Shown piece after piece: positions 5,274 through 7,412 of a stretch of DNA of 7,412 bases. The notes under the pieces are model-generated. The model ran no database searches. It had not been told where the DNA came from and saw only the letters and a program-made list of their open reading frames with translations. The stretch spans positions 1 to 7,412 of the forward strand of contig JANYIP010000303.1 in assembly GCA_025361995.1 (NCBI GenBank), read 5' to 3'. Source of the DNA: Streptomycetales bacterium (GTDB lineage Bacteria > Actinomycetota > Actinomycetes > Prado026). The position numbers were made by a program, and so were the translations under genes. Every line of letters starts with the position of its first letter. The first letter of the stretch is position 1.

Positions 5274-6299
5274 TCAGTCCGCGACCGCCGCCGACTCTTC
5301 GGCGGCAGCCCCCAGCGCAGCCGGCTTGACCGAGCGCCTGCGAAGCTCGAGGGCCCTGCGCTGACGCCAGACCGCGAAGGCGACGGCGGAGATCAGCGCC
5401 ACCCCGTTGAACATGTCGCTCAACCACTGGACGGACGTCACCAGCTGCAAGCCCTTGACACCGGTGGCCAGGACGAAGACAGCGATGACGGTCCCCCAGA
5501 CGTTGAAGCGCCCGGGGTGCAGCTGGGTCGAACCGAGGAACGCAGCTGCGAACGCCGGCAGGAGCAGCCCAGGACCGAACGCCAACGACGGGCCGGAGAG
5601 CGACGCATAGCAGACCCCGGCGATGCCGCAGATGCTGGCCGAGCAGATGAGCGTCAGCCAGGTCCACCGCCCGACCGGGACCCCGGACAACCGCGCAGCC
5701 TCCGCGTTTCCTCCCACCGCCTGCACATAGCGGCCGGCTGGAGTGTGGGCCATCCCCCACCAGACGACGACCGCAAGGATCAGCATGTAGAAGACGACGA
5801 CCTGGAAGCCCAGGACCTCGCGCTGGGTGAGGTCGGTCCACGCGGAACCGACCGGCGGGAGCGGCTGGCGCTGCCCGGTCACGACCGACTGCAGGGCCCC
5901 GATGATCGCCCCTGCGCCCAGCGTCGCGATGAACGAGTTGACCCCGAGCCGCACCACGACGAAGCCGTTGAAGACGCCGATGAGTGCGCAGCACAGCAGG
6001 GTGACGATGATCGAAGGCCACATCGACCAGCCGTTCACGGTCTGCAGCACCGAGACCAGGATGGTCGAGAAGTTGATCGTCGCCCCGGCTGACAGGTCGT
6101 ACGCCCCGGCGGCCAGGGGGACGAGGACCGCGATCGCGAGCATCGTCTCCACTGCTTGCGTGGAGGCGATCGCGTGCACGGTGTCCATCGTCGGGAACGT
6201 CTGCGGCTCCCAGACGGAGAAGACGACGATGAACATGGCCCACAGGTAGAGGCCACTGAACCGGTCGAACCGGAAGCCGCCGAAGCGCGGGACTGTCAT
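5274..6299 (-). CDS. ABC transporter permease, CUT2/ribose-type (BPD_transp_2)
   Basis: This 341-residue, highly hydrophobic protein has roughly 8-10 predicted membrane helices, in line with RbsC-type permeases (about 320-350 residues). Family marks are DLSAGA at 68-73 (the 'DLSVGS' motif of ribose-type permeases), GVNSFIATLG at 119-128, and the cytoplasmic coupling loop GGNAEAARLSGV at 196-207, which contacts the ATPase. The C-terminus is a short basic then acidic/alanine-rich cytoplasmic tail. The start is ATG 6299; an in-frame upstream extension to 6575 is possible but reads as Arg/His-rich nonsense inside the ATPase gene. ATG 6299 overlaps the ATPase stop as ATGA, so the two are translationally coupled. 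CUT2 systems import sugars, nucleosides, autoinducer-2 and similar small polar molecules. Here the ligand is unknown and could be a pathway substrate, a glycoside or an unrelated sugar. Confidence 0.92.
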   Translation of the reverse strand: MTVPRFGGFRFDRFSGLYLWAMFIVVFSVWEPQTFPTMDTVHAIASTQAVETMLAIAVLVPLAAGAYDLSAGATINFSTILVSVLQTVNGWSMWPSIIVTLLCCALIGVFNGFVVVRLGVNSFIATLGAGAIIGALQSVVTGQRQPLPPVGSAWTDLTQREVLGFQVVVFYMLILAVVVWWGMAHTPAGRYVQAVGGNAEAARLSGVPVGRWTWLTLICSASICGIAGVCYASLSGPSLAFGPGLLLPAFAAAFLGSTQLHPGRFNVWGTVIAVFVLATGVKGLQLVTSVQWLSDMFNGVALISAVAFAVWRQRRALELRRRSVKPAALGAAAEESAAVAD

Positions 6300-7412
6300 G
6301 ACGCCTGAGCTCTCGTTAGTGCCAGCGACGCACGAGTGATGCTGGCAGCGGTGACGTCGGGGCCGACGAGCTCGGTGGCCAACGTGCCTGCGCTCAGCAC
6401 GATCACCCGGCTGCACAAGGTCGCCAGCTCCTGATGGTCGGACGAGCTCACCACCACGCAGGCGCCCGCGCGGGCGGCGGCGGCGATGTGCCCGTGCAGC
6501 AGTGCCTTGGCACCGATGTCCACCCCCTGCGTGGGGTCGTCCAGCAGCAGCACTTTTGGCTCGAGCCGCAGCCACTTGGCCAGCAGCACCTTCTGCTGGT
6601 TGCCACCGCTGAACGTACGCAGATCGCGCTCGGCCGCGGCGGCCGGGCGTACTCCGAGCCGCTCCAACCAGTGCGCTGCCGTGACGCGCTCGCGGCTGCG
6701 ACGGATCACCGGGAACTGCCAGAACGGCCGCAGGTCGGACAGCGAGACGTTCTCGCGTGCCGTCAGGGTCATCACCCCGCCGCAGGCGTGCCGGTCCGAG
6801 GGCAGATAGGCGACGCCCCCCGCGATGCTGTCTCGGGGCGAGCCCGGGGCGAGCACCGCACCCGCGATGCTGACATACCCGCCGTCGCGCGGCTGGGCAC
6901 CGAAGATCGCCGGGAGAACGTTCTCGCGACCCGAGCCCGCCACCCCTGCGATGCCGATCACCTCTTCGCCTTGGCCCTCGAAGCTCAGCCGCAGCAAGGG
7001 GCCGCTAGCGAGGTCGACCACCGCCAGGACCGGGGCGTCCGACCGGACAAGGCGGGGCGGGGCGGCCACTTCGCTCACCCGCCCCCCGACGATGAGGTGC
7101 ACCAGGTCCTCGTGCGTCAGCCCTGCGGTCGGGGTGGCCGCCGCCACGACCACCCCGTCCCGCAAGACCGAGACCACGTCCGCCACCTCGAAGACTTCGG
7201 CGAGGTGGTGGGTGACGTAGAGAACGCCGACCCCGGATGCCGCGGCAGCCACGACCATCCGATGGAGGTCAGCCACCTCAACAGCCGGCAGCGCAGCCGT
7301 CGGTTCGTCCAGCACCAGCAGGACGGGCGCGCTGTGCTCGTCCACCTGCATTGCTCTCGCCAGGGATACACCGGTCCTGGCGGCCGCCGGCAGGGTCCCG
7401 ACCAGCTGGTCG
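6296..7412 (-). CDS. ABC transporter ATP-binding protein, CUT2/RbsA-type, double NBD, 5'-truncated
   Basis: The visible 371 residues are the C-terminal three quarters of a two-domain sugar-type ATPase (RbsA-like proteins are about 500 residues). The reading frame is open to the right edge, so ATG 7351 is internal. The rear of domain 1 has an atypical signature region (LPAAARTGVSLARAM, about residues 7-21), Walker B LLVLDEPT (31-38) and an H-loop VTHH. Domain 2 has GVAGSGREN in place of a Walker A, with no Lys-Ser/Thr. It also has an intact signature FSGGNQQKV (6587-6613), a Walker B LLLDDPTQGVD with Asp instead of the catalytic Glu, and SSSDHQE where the H-loop His is expected. These changes mostly follow the RbsA pattern of a second, non-hydrolysing site. 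Its product would energise the adjacent permease. The solute-binding protein is not in the window. Confidence 0.92.
   Translation of the reverse strand, partial: DQLVGTLPAAARTGVSLARAMQVDEHSAPVLLVLDEPTAALPAVEVADLHRMVVAAAASGVGVLYVTHHLAEVFEVADVVSVLRDGVVVAAATPTAGLTHEDLVHLIVGGRVSEVAAPPRLVRSDAPVLAVVDLASGPLLRLSFEGQGEEVIGIAGVAGSGRENVLPAIFGAQPRDGGYVSIAGAVLAPGSPRDSIAGGVAYLPSDRHACGGVMTLTARENVSLSDLRPFWQFPVIRRSRERVTAAHWLERLGVRPAAAAERDLRTFSGGNQQKVLLAKWLRLEPKVLLLDDPTQGVDIGAKALLHGHIAAAARAGACVVVSSSDHQELATLCSRVIVLSAGTLATELVGPDVTAASITRASLALTRAQAS

Noticed and set aside
3752..5329. A 525-codon plus-strand open frame opposite the Rieske gene.
   Set aside because: It is a shadow of the Rieske oxygenase; the product is a Val/Arg/Glu-rich string without family features, and it even spans the operator region.
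4894..6243. A 449-codon minus-strand frame across the permease and the Rieske N-terminus.
   Set aside because: It is out of frame with both well-supported genes, Arg/Gly-rich, and crosses the promoter between them.
6300..6575. N-terminal extension of the permease by 92 codons.
   Set aside because: The extension lies within the ATPase gene, is Arg/His-rich with no membrane character, and the ATGA coupling junction at 6296-6299 explains the start.

Overview
The window is high-GC DNA, with G or C at most third codon positions. Its gene families are typical of soil actinobacteria: a luciferase-like oxidoreductase, a SnoaL-like protein, an ACAD10/11-type kinase, a Rieske oxygenase and a CUT2-type ABC importer. 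I cannot name the species. The region is almost fully coding: eight protein genes, two of them cut by the window edges, and no intergenic gap over about 100 bases. I saw no RNA genes, insertion sequences, CRISPR arrays or convincing terminators.

Layout. Positions 2-676 (+) hold the C-terminal two thirds of a luciferase-like (LLM) flavin- or F420-dependent oxidoreductase. It is followed after 2 bp by a SnoaL/NTF2-fold protein (679-1269, +). That gene runs tail-to-tail, with a 71-bp overlap, into an alpha/beta hydrolase (1199-2029, -). Upstream of the hydrolase on the same strand is a TetR-family regulator (2081-2737, -). Divergent from the regulator is a phosphotransferase of the aminoglycoside-phosphotransferase fold (2829-3884, +), which overlaps by 7 bp the end of a Rieske oxygenase alpha subunit (3878-5197, -). 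The right side holds two translationally coupled genes on the minus strand: a CUT2/ribose-type ABC permease (5274-6299) and its double-domain ATPase (6296 to the edge).

The most striking feature is regulatory. Three near-identical 14-bp palindromes, consensus TGACRYTRAYGTCA, sit in the three longest intergenic gaps: before the hydrolase (2050-2063), between tetR and the kinase (2795-2808), and before the Rieske oxygenase (5235-5248). I infer that they are operators of the resident TetR protein, which would make most of the window one local regulon.

Taken together, the genes look like part of an inducible catabolic island. A small molecule would be imported by the ABC system, oxygenated by the Rieske enzyme, and processed by a kinase, a hydrolase, a SnoaL-type dehydratase or isomerase and an LLM oxidoreductase. 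The combination resembles actinobacterial terpenoid, steroid or aromatic degradation loci, but the sequence does not fix the substrate. The electron-transfer partners, the solute-binding protein and any CoA-ligase or acyl-CoA dehydrogenase would have to lie outside the window.
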